A stretch of 64,000 bases of DNA from Maridesulfovibrio bastinii DSM 16055. Its GTDB lineage: Bacteria; Desulfobacterota; Desulfovibrionia; Desulfovibrionales; Desulfovibrionaceae. Position numbers and translations under genes: made by a program. The stretch is from assembly GCF_000429985.1 (NCBI RefSeq), contig NZ_AUCX01000013.1, positions 62,001-126,000 of the forward strand, read 5' to 3'. Below, piece after piece: positions 35,760 to 45,144 of the stretch; within the stretch, counting starts at the first letter, position 1; each line of letters starts with the position of its first letter. A model generated the notes under the pieces. It ran no database searches. It was given only the letters and a program-made list of their open reading frames with translations, and was not told the origin of the DNA.

Positions 35760-37937
35760 ATGGCTGATGATATGACAACACAAATATTTAGAGAAGAGGC
35801 GTATGACCTTCTCTCTGAATTAGAGTCTTCTTTACTTGAACTTGAAGAAATTCCTGATGATGAAGACGTTATAAATCGTGTTTTCAGAGCATTGCATACA
35901 ATTAAAGGTTCCGGTGCAATGTTTGGTTTTGACGATATCGCATCCTTTACTCACAGGGTTGAAACTGTTTTTGATATGGTCAGAAATGGAGACCTTGATG
36001 TAAATAGGGATTTACTCAGTCTGGCATTGCTTTCACGAGATCATATATTCAAACTACTTGAAAATGGGATTAACGATGAGCTTGAGGCCTCAGGTAACAC
36101 GATTATTGAAGGTCTTGAGAAAATTGCTGCACAGGACTCTCCTGTTGTAGAAAGTGAAAGTGTGGAGGATCTCTCTGATTCTGAATCAGGACAGCATGAT
36201 ACCCCGGTCGAAAAAACTGATATAGAATTTACTGGATGTTTTTTTAAAATTAAAATTACGCCTGAGGGAAAATCAGAAGTTGCAGCTGAAGACCTGACTC
36301 CATTGTTAACAGAATTAAGCAATATTGGTGAAATAAAGTCAGAAGTTATTCATAGCAAAGAAACCTCCGGGGACAGCGGGAATTGGTGGGAAATCATTAT
36401 TGCAACAGAGTCTGATCAACTGACGATTGAAGAAATTTTCTTTTTTACTGACGTTCCTATTAAAGTGGATGTTACGCAAATTGAAGAGAGTGAGTTTGAG
36501 TCTCTTAATCCTGATGATTTAAATCAGGAGCAAGCTGAAGAGGCTGAAATAAAAGAAGATGATGTTACTCCTGATGAAAAATCTGATCCAAGTGAACCAG
36601 TTAAGAAAATAGATGAGTCTGTCCAGACAATTGATGATGAGGATAGTGATTCTCATAAGATTGGGGATATCCTTGTAAAAAGAGGTGTCGCATCACCTGA
36701 TGATGTTAATAGTGCTCTAAAGGAACAAAGACAGAAACGTGAAAAGCGAAAAGCTCATAAGCAGGAAGCTTCATCTTCCATCAGGGTTGCAGCTGAAAAA
36801 CTCGATTACCTTGTAGACCTTGTTGGTGAATTGGTAATTGTTCAAGCGCAGATAAGTCAGGTTGTAAGCGAAGAAAAAAATCCTGTTCTAACTGCTTTGT
36901 CCGAAGAACTTGAGAGGTTGTCAGATGAACTTAGAGATAGCACCCTTGGTATAAGGATGCTGCCTATTGGAACAACTTTCAGTAAATTTAGAAGGTTAGT
37001 TCGTGATCTATCTGAAGAATTAGGCAAAGAGATAGAGCTTGAAACGCGTGGAGCTGAAACAGAGCTTGATAAGACAGTCATAGAGCGCCTTAGCGATCCT
37101 TTGGTTCATTTGTTACGTAACAGTATTGACCACGGCATTGAAATTCCAGCTGAACGCAAGGCCGCAGGAAAATCCGAACATGGTACTATAACATTGTCAG
37201 CTGAACATTCCGGTGGAGAAGTTCTTATAACAATAAGTGATGATGGAAAGGGAATGTCACCGGATGTTATAAAGGCCAAGGCTGCAGAAAAGGGACTTAT
37301 CTCTGCCGATGAGGAATTGAGTGAGAAAGAGATATTCAATATGATTTTTCTCCCTGGTTTTTCGACAGCTAAGAGTATTACAAGTGTTTCCGGGCGCGGT
37401 GTTGGAATGGATGTTGTTAAGAAGGCCATAGACCTTTTGCGCGGAAGCATTGATATTGACAGTACTAAAGGTCAGGGAACTATAATAACTATACGCCTAC
37501 CTCTAACTCTTGCCATAATTGACGGATTGCAGGTCAGAGTGGAGGATGGGTATTATGTCATACCTTTATCTCTTGTTGAGGAGTGTGTTGAATTAACCAG
37601 ACAGGATATCGATGAGGCCAACGGTCAACAATTTATTAATCTTCGTGGTGAAATTGTTCCATATATTCGCATAAGAGAATGGTTTGAAATTGAAGGTGAA
37701 GCTCCAGACATAGAGCAGATAGTGATTACAGGGGTCGAAGGCAGCAGGATGGGGATTGTTGTTGATACCGTAATCGGTGAACATCAGACCGTAATTAAAT
37801 CTTTGGGGCGTGTATATCGTGATGTTGATGGAATTTCTGGTGCTACAATCAAGGGAGATGGAACTCTTGCGCTTATTCTGGATGTTCCTAAACTTGTAAG
37901 AAGTGTCATTTCTGAAATCAGAGCTTCTAACTGGTAG
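35760..37937 (+). CDS. cheA: Chemotaxis histidine kinase CheA
   Basis: 725 aa. P1 HPt domain with H46 (ALHTIKGSGAMFGF). P2-like acidic region about 155-250 (FFKIKITPEGKSEV...). An acidic linker leads to a short MshEN/GspE-N-like motif (IGDILVKRGVASPDDV, about 298-313). P3 dimer domain, then P4 kinase with HLLRNSIDHGIE (N box), ISDDGKGMS and GRGVGMDVVKK, and finally P5 CheW-like. It phosphorylates CheY and CheB in response to receptor arrays. It is followed by cheR and cheB, but no cheY or cheW lies beside it, so those are elsewhere. TAGGAG precedes the ATG. Confidence 0.95.
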   Translation: MADDMTTQIFREEAYDLLSELESSLLELEEIPDDEDVINRVFRALHTIKGSGAMFGFDDIASFTHRVETVFDMVRNGDLDVNRDLLSLALLSRDHIFKLLENGINDELEASGNTIIEGLEKIAAQDSPVVESESVEDLSDSESGQHDTPVEKTDIEFTGCFFKIKITPEGKSEVAAEDLTPLLTELSNIGEIKSEVIHSKETSGDSGNWWEIIIATESDQLTIEEIFFFTDVPIKVDVTQIEESEFESLNPDDLNQEQAEEAEIKEDDVTPDEKSDPSEPVKKIDESVQTIDDEDSDSHKIGDILVKRGVASPDDVNSALKEQRQKREKRKAHKQEASSSIRVAAEKLDYLVDLVGELVIVQAQISQVVSEEKNPVLTALSEELERLSDELRDSTLGIRMLPIGTTFSKFRRLVRDLSEELGKEIELETRGAETELDKTVIERLSDPLVHLLRNSIDHGIEIPAERKAAGKSEHGTITLSAEHSGGEVLITISDDGKGMSPDVIKAKAAEKGLISADEELSEKEIFNMIFLPGFSTAKSITSVSGRGVGMDVVKKAIDLLRGSIDIDSTKGQGTIITIRLPLTLAIIDGLQVRVEDGYYVIPLSLVEECVELTRQDIDEANGQQFINLRGEIVPYIRIREWFEIEGEAPDIEQIVITGVEGSRMGIVVDTVIGEHQTVIKSLGRVYRDVDGISGATIKGDGTLALILDVPKLVRSVISEIRASNW

Positions 37938-37941
37938 TATT

Positions 37942-38814
37942 ATGATGAATCATAATAAGTTTGAAAAAACTGAAGATCATACAGGTATTACTCATAATCC
38001 CAAATTGGGAGATAAAGAATTTGAAAAGTTCAGTGAGTTTATAAAGCGTGAATTCGGTATTAAAATGCCACCTTCCAAGAAGACAATGCTTGAAGCAAGG
38101 CTCCAGAAAAGATTACGCGCTTTGTGTATGAGTAACCACAGTGAGTATTGTAAATTTTTATTCAGCCCTGAAGGTCTGGACTCTGAAATAACTCATTTAA
38201 TTGATGTTGTTACGACTAATACTACAGATTTTTTCCGTGAGCCAAAGCATTTTGAACTTCTTTTGAGTCAGATTTTACCGGATCTCTTTCAAAGGAATAA
38301 AAAGAGCTTGAAAATATGGTCAGCCGGGTGTTCAAGTGGTGAAGAGCCGTATACTCTGGCCATGGTTTTAAGTGAATTTGCCGGCAAGAATAGTTCGTTT
38401 GATTTCTCTATTCTGGCAACTGATATTTCAACAGAAATACTCCAGAAAGCTAAAAGAGCCATATACCCCATGAGTAAGGTGGATATAATTCCTATGGCTC
38501 TTAAAAAAAAGTATTTACTTAAAAGTAAGGACCATACGAAGAATCTGGTTAGAATTGCTCCGGAATTGAGAAAAAAGGTTGAGTTTAAGCGTCTAAATTT
38601 TATGGAGCCTTTCCCTTTTAAGGATATTAAAGATATTATATTCTGCCGTAATGTGGTAATATATTTTGACAGGCCCACGCAGCATCGTTTGTTTAATGAA
38701 TTTTGTCTGCGACTGGCTCCTGGTGGTTTTTTATTTATCGGGCATTCTGAAAGTATTTCCGGAATGGGACTTCCGGTCAGGCAAGTTGCCCCTACTGTTT
38801 ATCAAAGGATTTGA
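37942..38814 (+). CDS. cheR: Chemoreceptor glutamate methyltransferase CheR
   Basis: 290 aa from the ATG pair at 37942, just past the cheA stop. A frame start at 37903 would overlap cheA by 35 nt without need. The N-terminal helical domain covers about 15-90, then the SAM-binding domain with KIWSAGCSSGEEPYTLAMVL, ILATDISTEIL, DIIFCRNVVIYFD and LFIGHSESI. It methylates receptor glutamates for adaptation. cheB follows after 5 bp. Confidence 0.95.
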   Translation: MMNHNKFEKTEDHTGITHNPKLGDKEFEKFSEFIKREFGIKMPPSKKTMLEARLQKRLRALCMSNHSEYCKFLFSPEGLDSEITHLIDVVTTNTTDFFREPKHFELLLSQILPDLFQRNKKSLKIWSAGCSSGEEPYTLAMVLSEFAGKNSSFDFSILATDISTEILQKAKRAIYPMSKVDIIPMALKKKYLLKSKDHTKNLVRIAPELRKKVEFKRLNFMEPFPFKDIKDIIFCRNVVIYFDRPTQHRLFNEFCLRLAPGGFLFIGHSESISGMGLPVRQVAPTVYQRI

Positions 38815-38819
38815 AATAG

Positions 38820-39890
38820 ATGAAAAAGAAGATTCAAGTTCTTGTAGTGGATGATTCTGCTCTTGTTCGTCAGGCTTTGCTTAATCTTTTTGAAACAGAC
38901 CCTGATATTGAAGTCATTGGAACAGCTTCCGACCCTTTTGCGGCAGCAAAAATTATGGAGAAGAAAGTTCCTGATGTTATTACCCTCGATATTGAAATGC
39001 CGAGGATGGACGGGCTTACTTTTTTAAGAAAACTTATGAGCCAGCATCCTGTGCCGGTTGTAATCTGTTCTACACTCACAGAAGCCGGTTCTGAAACTTT
39101 CATGAAAGCCTTAGAGTTCGGTGCTGTTGAAGTTATTACCAAACCTAAAGTTGGAACGAGAGAATTCTTTGAGGAGTCACGCATAAGGGTTTGTGATGTT
39201 GTAAAAGCAGCAGCTCAAGTGAGGCCTAAAAAATTAGGTTCCAGACCCATAGATATAAAGCCCAAGCTGAATGCTGATGCGGTTATTCCGAGTGGAAAGA
39301 GTTTTAATTTAAAAACTACTGAAAAAATAGTTCTGGTTGGTGCTTCTACTGGAGGGACTGAGGCTTTGAAAGTATTTTTGGAGTCTTTACCTCTTGATTG
39401 TCCGGGTATTGTTATTGTTCAACATATGCCGGAGCATTTTACGGCTGCTTTTTCAAAAAGATTGAACTCAATCTGCCGTATTACCATCAAGGAAGCTGAA
39501 AATAATGATACTGTTCTTAGAGGACAGGCTTTAATTGCACCCGGAAACAGTCATATGCTCCTTAAACGTAGTGGGGCACGGTATTATGTCGAAGTTAAAG
39601 GTGGACCGCTTGTAAGCAGGCACCGCCCTTCAGTGGATGTTCTATTCAGATCTGGCGCAAGGTACGCTGGTGGGAATGCTGTCGGCGTAATCATGACGGG
39701 TATGGGTGACGACGGAGCAAAGGGAATGAAGGAAATGAAGGATAACGGAGCATATTGTATTGCTCAGGATGAAGCTACATCGGTAGTTTTTGGCATGCCA
39801 CAAGAAGCTATAAAACATGGTGGCGTGGATAAGGTTATGCCATTACAGAATATTGCTGGAGAAGTTGTAAGATTCTGTTCAGTACGCTAG
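38820..39890 (+). CDS. cheB: Chemoreceptor methylesterase/deamidase CheB
   Basis: 356 aa. Receiver domain with D11/D12 and phospho-site D57 ([12 protein letters not shown]), a linker of about 45 residues, and a C-terminal esterase with the triad S176 (GASTGG), H202 (QHMPEHF) and D298 (GMGDDGA). It removes receptor methyl groups and is activated by CheA. Translated 5 bp after cheR. Fully typical. Confidence 0.96.
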   Translation: MKKKIQVLVVDDSALVRQALLNLFETDPDIEVIGTASDPFAAAKIMEKKVPDVITLDIEMPRMDGLTFLRKLMSQHPVPVVICSTLTEAGSETFMKALEFGAVEVITKPKVGTREFFEESRIRVCDVVKAAAQVRPKKLGSRPIDIKPKLNADAVIPSGKSFNLKTTEKIVLVGASTGGTEALKVFLESLPLDCPGIVIVQHMPEHFTAAFSKRLNSICRITIKEAENNDTVLRGQALIAPGNSHMLLKRSGARYYVEVKGGPLVSRHRPSVDVLFRSGARYAGGNAVGVIMTGMGDDGAKGMKEMKDNGAYCIAQDEATSVVFGMPQEAIKHGGVDKVMPLQNIAGEVVRFCSVR

Positions 39891-39900
39891 ATAAGTAAAA

Positions 39901-39935
39901 AACGCCGTTCTTTAAAAATAGAACGGCGTTTTTGT
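39901..39935 (+). terminator. Terminator after cheARB
   Basis: Arms 39901-39911 / 39920-39930 (AACGCCGTTCT and complement), then TTTGTTAATT. A-runs before it could let it also end the convergent DUF190 transcript. Confidence 0.85.
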
Positions 39936-39974
39936 TAATTATTTTAGATGAATTTATGATGATCTATGAATGGT

Positions 39975-40319
39975 TTATTTGTGGCCTTCATTGTGTCTGT
40001 AAAAAACGACTTCAACTTTTTCAATTGTAACAAGACCTTCCTTCATAGTTCTGTCCAGAAATTTTTTGAAAGCATTAATTTTTTCTGAAACATCAACAAG
40101 TTCAATTATAATAGGGAGATCTTCAGACAATCTTAGAATCTTGGTTGTGTGGACCCGGCTGTTTGCCCCGAAACCCATTGCTCCACGTTTTACCGTAGCT
40201 CCTGCAAGTCCTTGTTTTCTTGCTTCTTCAACAATAACTTCATGTAATGGTCTGTGATCTATCCTATCGTCTTCACCAGTATAAACTGTCAATCTCAGTG
40301 CTGATTCTGGAAGATTCAT
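39975..40319 (-). CDS. DUF190 protein (PII-like fold)
   Basis: 114 aa. DUF190 features: LRLTVYTGEDDRIDHRPLHE start, ARKQGLAGATVKRGAMGFGA, LSEDLPIIIELVDVSEKI. The family has a PII/ferredoxin-like fold and is repeatedly found beside crcB, so a role in fluoride handling or channel regulation is usual inference. It lies 60 bp downstream of crcB on the same strand, with a GGAGG ribosome site, and is likely co-transcribed. Confidence 0.88.
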   Translation of the reverse strand: MNLPESALRLTVYTGEDDRIDHRPLHEVIVEEARKQGLAGATVKRGAMGFGANSRVHTTKILRLSEDLPIIIELVDVSEKINAFKKFLDRTMKEGLVTIEKVEVVFYRHNEGHK

Positions 40320-40379
40320 TAGTACCTCCTGTTTATTAAAATTGTGTAATAATGTAGTGTCTTGAAATGTTGATTAAAT

Positions 40380-40760
40380 TTAGGAAAAAGCGAGTCTGCC
40401 GAGGGCAAGTCCAAGCATGATACACATAAATCCTAGAGCTGTCTGTCCACCCATATTTAGCGCAGCAAGGGTCCATTGCCCATTCTTGACCAGATTCACA
40501 CTTTCGAACATATATGTTGAAAAGGTTGTAAAAGCCCCCATGAATCCTGTTAAAAGCATAAGCCGTAGTTCGGCTGTCATACCGATTCTGTTTTCAAAAA
40601 AACTTGTTACAAAGCCGAATAAAAAACATCCGGCCATGTTTACAGTAAATGTTCCTATCGGGAAGGAACTTCCGACTAACCGTTGCGCAAAGCCTGCAAC
40701 AAAATATCTGCACATTGTTCCGGCAGCCCCTCCGGCTGCTATATAGAGGTATTTAATCAT
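40380..40760 (-). CDS. crcB: Fluoride exporter CrcB/FluC
   Basis: 126 aa, four membrane spans. GGAAGTMCRYFVAG at the start, GTFTVNMAGCFLFGF with the pore Asn, and the central LLTGFMGAFTTFSTYMFE with the Phe-box and Na+-site residues are all diagnostic. It works as a dual-topology dimer exporting fluoride. No fluoride riboswitch (crcB motif) could be recognised in the short upstream gap (40761-40835). Followed by the DUF190 gene. Confidence 0.95.
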   Translation of the reverse strand: MIKYLYIAAGGAAGTMCRYFVAGFAQRLVGSSFPIGTFTVNMAGCFLFGFVTSFFENRIGMTAELRLMLLTGFMGAFTTFSTYMFESVNLVKNGQWTLAALNMGGQTALGFMCIMLGLALGRLAFS

Positions 40761-40835
40761 TTTCTATGAACTCCATTTAATCTTGATACCTTATATAGGT
40801 GTTCATAGCATTCAAGTCCACGGGAGAAAAGCACA

Positions 40836-41423
40836 TTGGCTCTGGAAGTTGAACTTAAGTTTATTGATGTTGACCACGAATCTCTTAAAGAAAATCTTAA
40901 ATCTGTTTCAGCAGAATTTCTCAGCGCGCATTTTGAAAAGAATATTGTATTGGATGATCCCGGAAGGACTCTTTATAAGCGATCAGCTCTTTTAAGGATT
41001 AGAGAAGCCGGTAAAACCGTTATGACAGTCAAACGTATACCGTGTTTAATGCCTGAATCAGGTAAGGCAAAAGTTTATGAAGAGTATCAAAGTGAAATTT
41101 CCAGTCTTGATGAAATGATCTCCTGCCTTGCCGTATTAGGCTATTATCCTGTTTTCAGATATGAGAAGTTTCGTGAAAAATGGCAGTATGATAACTGTAT
41201 TATTTGTGTTGATACTCTGCCGTTTGGTTATTTTGTCGAGATTGAAGGTAATGAAGATGATATAATCAGATGCGCCGATGCTCTTGATTTGGACATCAGT
41301 ACATCAAGTAAGAAAACTTACCATGAACTGAATAGAGAATACCGTGCTCAAAATGGGTATGCTGCTGATGAAAATTTTGTTTTTTCAGATGAACAGCGCT
41401 TGCTCTTGCCTATGGGAACATAA
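40836..41423 (+). CDS. CYTH-domain protein (CyaB / class IV adenylate cyclase type)
   Basis: 195 aa, TTG start with GGGAG 9 bases upstream. It opens with the CYTH signature E-x-E-x-K (E4, E6, K8). RTLYKRSALLRIREAGKTVMTVKR follows in pieces typical of the triphosphate tunnel, with FVEIEGNEDDI near the end of the fold. The family includes class IV adenylate cyclases and thiamine- or inorganic-triphosphatases; which one applies cannot be told here. It lies divergent from crcB and 124 bp before clpS. Confidence 0.83.
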   Translation: MALEVELKFIDVDHESLKENLKSVSAEFLSAHFEKNIVLDDPGRTLYKRSALLRIREAGKTVMTVKRIPCLMPESGKAKVYEEYQSEISSLDEMISCLAVLGYYPVFRYEKFREKWQYDNCIICVDTLPFGYFVEIEGNEDDIIRCADALDLDISTSSKKTYHELNREYRAQNGYAADENFVFSDEQRLLLPMGT

Positions 41424-41547
41424 AGCATTAGTCTTAGAAAGGCTTGAAAAATGTAGGTTTAATGGTTTTATGATCTCGACAGAGTCACTATTCGTTCTTA
41501 TTGTTTTGGTGGAACTTGAATAATCAATATTTTTGGTGATACTTTAT

Positions 41548-41856
41548 ATGTCTAATTTTTCAGAACAATTTGAATCAGATGTCCTTTTCGAGGACGAAGT
41601 GAAGGAACCCAGAAAGTTCAGGGTAATACTTCACAATGATGATTACACATCGATGGAATTTGTAGTTGCTGTCCTTATTAAAGTTTTCAGAAAGACGGAG
41701 GAACAGGCCACTGAAATAATGCTCAAGGTTCACAACGACGGTTATGGTGTCTGTGGTATTTATACCGCTGAAGTTGCCGAAACCAAAGTAGAGATTGTGC
41801 ACCAGCTGGCAAAGCAGGCCGGATTTCCTCTCAAATGTTCGATAGAAGAGGTTTGA
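41548..41856 (+). CDS. clpS: ClpA adaptor protein ClpS
   Basis: 102 aa from ATG at 41548 (MSNFSEQ). An upstream TTG/ATG extension to 41533 adds nothing conserved. It contains the ClpS core FRVILHNDDYTSMEFVV, VHNDGYGVCGIYTAEVAETK and the ending FPLKCSIEE. It binds N-degron residues (Leu, Phe, Trp, Tyr) and hands substrates to ClpA, whose gene starts 6 bp later. Confidence 0.95.
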   Translation: MSNFSEQFESDVLFEDEVKEPRKFRVILHNDDYTSMEFVVAVLIKVFRKTEEQATEIMLKVHNDGYGVCGIYTAEVAETKVEIVHQLAKQAGFPLKCSIEEV

Positions 41857-41862
41857 TGCAAT

Positions 41863-44163
41863 ATGCTGAGTAAAGCCCTTGAACAAGCTCTTAATATCGC
41901 TGTTAGCGATGTAAGGGAAAAAAACTACGAGTTTCTGACTCTTGAACATCTTTTATATGCGTTTGCTAAAGGTGATTCAGGTGCGGACATACTTTCATCA
42001 TGCGGAGCTGAAGTTTCAAAGCTTATCAGCCAGCTTGAAAAATTTTTTGATGACAACCTTGAACCATTGCCTGAAGGGGTTGAAACTGAAGTTGTTCAGA
42101 CTTTAGGAGTAAGGAGAGTCCTTCAGAAAGCCGTCTGGCAGAAAAGAGCCGCTGGAAAAGATGTTGTTGAAATCGGCGATGTCATTGCGGCAATGTTTGA
42201 GGAAGAAGATTCTTACGCTGTTTATTTTTTAAAAGTTCATGGCGTTACAAGATTGGATATTCTTGAATATATATCACATGTTTCCAGTGGTGATGATAAC
42301 TGGGATGAAGGGTTGAATATAAGTCCTTCACCACAGCGTCAGATTGATCCCGGTTCTGGCGGTGGTCCTGAGAAAAATCAAAAAAAATCGGTTCTAGAAG
42401 AATTTGCAACAAATCTTACAGCTAAGGCTAAAGACGGTAAAATTGATCCGCTTATCGGTCGTGATAGCGAAATAGAGCGGACATTACAGGTCCTTTCACG
42501 CAGGCGCAAAAATAATCCGATTTTTGTAGGCGATCCCGGAGTTGGTAAAACTGCTATGGCTGAGGGATTGGCTAGGCAGATTGTTTCGGGTGAAGTCCCG
42601 GAAGCTTTTGCGGATACACAGGTTTTTGCGCTTGATATGGGTGCACTGCTCGCCGGAACAAAATACCGCGGAGACTTTGAGTCACGCCTGAAGGGCGTTC
42701 TGGCGGAGATTAAAAATATTCCCGGTGCGGTTCTCTTTGTTGATGAAATTCATACTATCGTCGGGGCTGGTGCAGTCAGCGGCGGTTCAATGGATGCTTC
42801 AAATATTTTGAAACCATTTCTGGCCTCTGGTGAGGTAAGGTGTATCGGAGCCACGACTTATGAAGAGTATAAAAATCATTTTGAAAAAGATCGGGCTCTC
42901 TCACGCAGATTTCAAAAAATAGACATATCCGAACCAAGCGTAGATGAGACAATAGACATCCTTAAGGGCTTAAAGCCATATTATGAAGAGCACCATCATG
43001 TGGTTTATTCTCCGTCATCTTTAAAGGCTGCAGCTGAACTTGCAGACAGACATATCAATGAACGTTTTCTGCCTGATAAGGCTATTGATGTCATTGATGA
43101 AGCAGGTGCTTTTTACAATCTAAGTCAGAAAAAACGCAAAAATTCCAGAATAATGATCAGCGATGTTGAGAAGGTTATTGCTAAAATGGCAAGAATTCCT
43201 GAACGTCGTATAACTGTTTCAGACAGGGCAAGATTGCAGGATTTAAATGCTACACTTAAATCTGTTGTCTTCGGTCAGGATGAAGCTGTTGATCAGATTA
43301 CGAAAGCAATACTCCGCTCTAGAGCGGGGATGAAACAGATAGGAAGACCAACCGGAGCTTTTCTGCTTGCCGGGCCGACTGGAGTTGGTAAAACTGAATT
43401 AGCAAGACAGTTGGCAGCTTCAATGGGAATCAGCTTTCTGCGTTTTGATATGAGTGAATATATGGAAAAGCATGCTGTTTCCAGATTGATCGGAGCTCCT
43501 CCGGGATATGTAGGTTTTGATCAGGGAGGTCTGCTGACAGAAGGCGTCCGCAAGAATCCCCATTGTGTAATCCTTTTTGATGAAATAGAAAAAGCTCATC
43601 CTGATGTTTTTAACATTCTGCTTCAGGTAATGGATTATGCGACACTTACTGATAATAATGGTAGAAAAGCAGACTTTAGAAATGTCGTTCTTTTGATGAC
43701 CTCAAATGCCGGAGCCAGAGAGCTTACCAAGAGCGGTATAGGTTTTGGTGCCAGTGTTAATGGTGCTGAAGACAAAGGTCGCAGTATGAAAGCCGTTGAG
43801 AGAATATTCAGTCCTGAATTTAGAAACAGGCTTGATGCTATTGTCTCATTTAATTCACTCGGCAGTAATGTCATGGAAATGATAGTTGATAAGTTTATTG
43901 ATGAACTTAACCAGCAGCTTGATGAACAAAAAGTTTCAGTCAAACTTGATTCTTCAGCTAGATCGTGGCTTGCTGAAAAAGGGCATGATGCCGCCTACGG
44001 GGCCAGACCTATGGCAAGGTTGATTCAAACAAGCATTAAGGATGCCATTGCTGACGAATTACTTTTTGGAAAACTGGTAAAAGGTGGAACTGTCAAAGTC
44101 GGTACTAAAAAGTCTTCGGAAGGAATTAAGGAATTAGAATTTAAATTCTCCCAGAAGAGATAA
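41863..44163 (+). CDS. clpA: ATP-dependent Clp protease ATP-binding subunit ClpA
   Basis: 766 aa. N-domain with EHLLYAFAKGD, first AAA+ domain (Walker A GDPGVGKT near 224, LLAGTKYRGDFE pore and DEIHTIVGAG), no ClpB-type middle coil, second AAA+ domain (GPTGVGKTE near 505) and C-terminal D2 small domain. It partners with ClpP (11656) and takes ClpS cargo. Translationally close to clpS. A strong terminator follows. Confidence 0.96.
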   Translation: MLSKALEQALNIAVSDVREKNYEFLTLEHLLYAFAKGDSGADILSSCGAEVSKLISQLEKFFDDNLEPLPEGVETEVVQTLGVRRVLQKAVWQKRAAGKDVVEIGDVIAAMFEEEDSYAVYFLKVHGVTRLDILEYISHVSSGDDNWDEGLNISPSPQRQIDPGSGGGPEKNQKKSVLEEFATNLTAKAKDGKIDPLIGRDSEIERTLQVLSRRRKNNPIFVGDPGVGKTAMAEGLARQIVSGEVPEAFADTQVFALDMGALLAGTKYRGDFESRLKGVLAEIKNIPGAVLFVDEIHTIVGAGAVSGGSMDASNILKPFLASGEVRCIGATTYEEYKNHFEKDRALSRRFQKIDISEPSVDETIDILKGLKPYYEEHHHVVYSPSSLKAAAELADRHINERFLPDKAIDVIDEAGAFYNLSQKKRKNSRIMISDVEKVIAKMARIPERRITVSDRARLQDLNATLKSVVFGQDEAVDQITKAILRSRAGMKQIGRPTGAFLLAGPTGVGKTELARQLAASMGISFLRFDMSEYMEKHAVSRLIGAPPGYVGFDQGGLLTEGVRKNPHCVILFDEIEKAHPDVFNILLQVMDYATLTDNNGRKADFRNVVLLMTSNAGARELTKSGIGFGASVNGAEDKGRSMKAVERIFSPEFRNRLDAIVSFNSLGSNVMEMIVDKFIDELNQQLDEQKVSVKLDSSARSWLAEKGHDAAYGARPMARLIQTSIKDAIADELLFGKLVKGGTVKVGTKKSSEGIKELEFKFSQKR

Positions 44164-44180
44164 AAAATATCAAAGATAAG

Positions 44181-44211
44181 GCCCGGGTATGAATTTTCTG
44201 CCCGGGCTTTT
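44181..44211 (+). terminator. Terminator after clpSA
   Basis: GCCCGGG (44181-44187) pairs with CCCGGGC (44201-44207), 13-base loop, TTTT. The next gene (aat) has its own 170-bp AT-rich leader. Confidence 0.85.
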
Positions 44212-44382
44212 AATTTATTGCATCTGCTTAGTTAGCCCATCTTACTGGCAGCAATAAGTTTTAATTGAATCTGATACCACAGTGTTAAATATATTTGATA
44301 TTTTTTAAACTTTCTTGAATAAAATATTAAATTTCAGTATGTTTTATAGTAGTTTGATTTAATATTCGGAGTTTTTAAAGCA

Positions 44383-45105
44383 ATGGTTATTTATCGTTTA
44401 ATTAAAGAACCTGTTTTTCCTCATCCAGAAGAGTCGGAGCCTGACGGTTTATTAGCTGTAGGAGGGGATTTGTCCCCGGAAAGATTGTTGACAGCTTATT
44501 CAACTGGAATTTTCCCATGGTATGATGATCAGTCTCCTATATTATGGTGGTCTCTGGACCCAAGGCTTGTTCTTTTCCCTGATGATCTGCATGTCTCCAA
44601 AAAATTGAAGCGTAAAATCCGTAATTCCTGTTACCGGGTAACGCTTGATGAAAATTTTGAAAAGGTCATAGATAACTGTGCTGGAAAAAGTCGCCCTGGG
44701 CAGAATGGAACATGGATCATTCCTGAAATGAAAGAAGCCTATATCAAGCTATTCAGGCTTGGTTTTGCACATAGCATAGAAGTTTGGGATGGGAATGAGC
44801 TTGCAGGTGGACTGTACGGTGTTTCATTGGGACGCTTTTTTTCAGGTGAATCAATGTTTTTTTTAAAACCGGATGCATCTAAATTTGGTTTTTCTTACCT
44901 CGTCCACTTTTTAATTAACAGAGATTTTGATTTTATCGACTGTCAGCAGCCCACAGATCACCTAAAAAGTCTTGGAGCTGTGGAGGTAAAACGCGATAAA
45001 TTTTTAAGAATGCTGAAAGTCTCTCAGGAACATCCGACTATGCGGGGGAAATGGGAATTTGTAGCGGGAGAATATGAGCTTATCACGCAGGAATTATCTA
45101 AATAA
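44383..45105 (+). CDS. aat: Leucyl/phenylalanyl-tRNA-protein transferase
   Basis: 240 aa. Signature FPHPEESEPDGLLAVGGDLS near the start, YSTGIFPWY, WWSLDPRLVLFP, then GLYGVSLGRFFSGESMF and CQQPTDHLKSLGA. It adds Leu or Phe to proteins with N-terminal Arg or Lys, making N-degrons recognised by ClpS. Its place right behind clpS-clpA gives a complete bacterial N-end-rule set. Own terminator at 45111-45140. Confidence 0.96.
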   Translation: MVIYRLIKEPVFPHPEESEPDGLLAVGGDLSPERLLTAYSTGIFPWYDDQSPILWWSLDPRLVLFPDDLHVSKKLKRKIRNSCYRVTLDENFEKVIDNCAGKSRPGQNGTWIIPEMKEAYIKLFRLGFAHSIEVWDGNELAGGLYGVSLGRFFSGESMFFLKPDASKFGFSYLVHFLINRDFDFIDCQQPTDHLKSLGAVEVKRDKFLRMLKVSQEHPTMRGKWEFVAGEYELITQELSK

Positions 45106-45110
45106 AAAAT

Positions 45111-45140
45111 GGTCCCGGATGTTCTCCGGGACCTTCATTT
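45111..45140 (+). terminator. Terminator between convergent aat and the 45145 gene
   Basis: GGTCCCGGA (45111-45119) pairs with TCCGGGACC (45125-45133), five-base loop, then TTCATTTAT. AAAAAT upstream means it could act on the minus-strand gene as well. Confidence 0.8.
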
Positions 45141-45144
45141 ATGT

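Noticed and set aside
40761-40835. Fluoride riboswitch before crcB
   Set aside because: The gap is short and the conserved crcB-motif elements could not be found on the minus strand.
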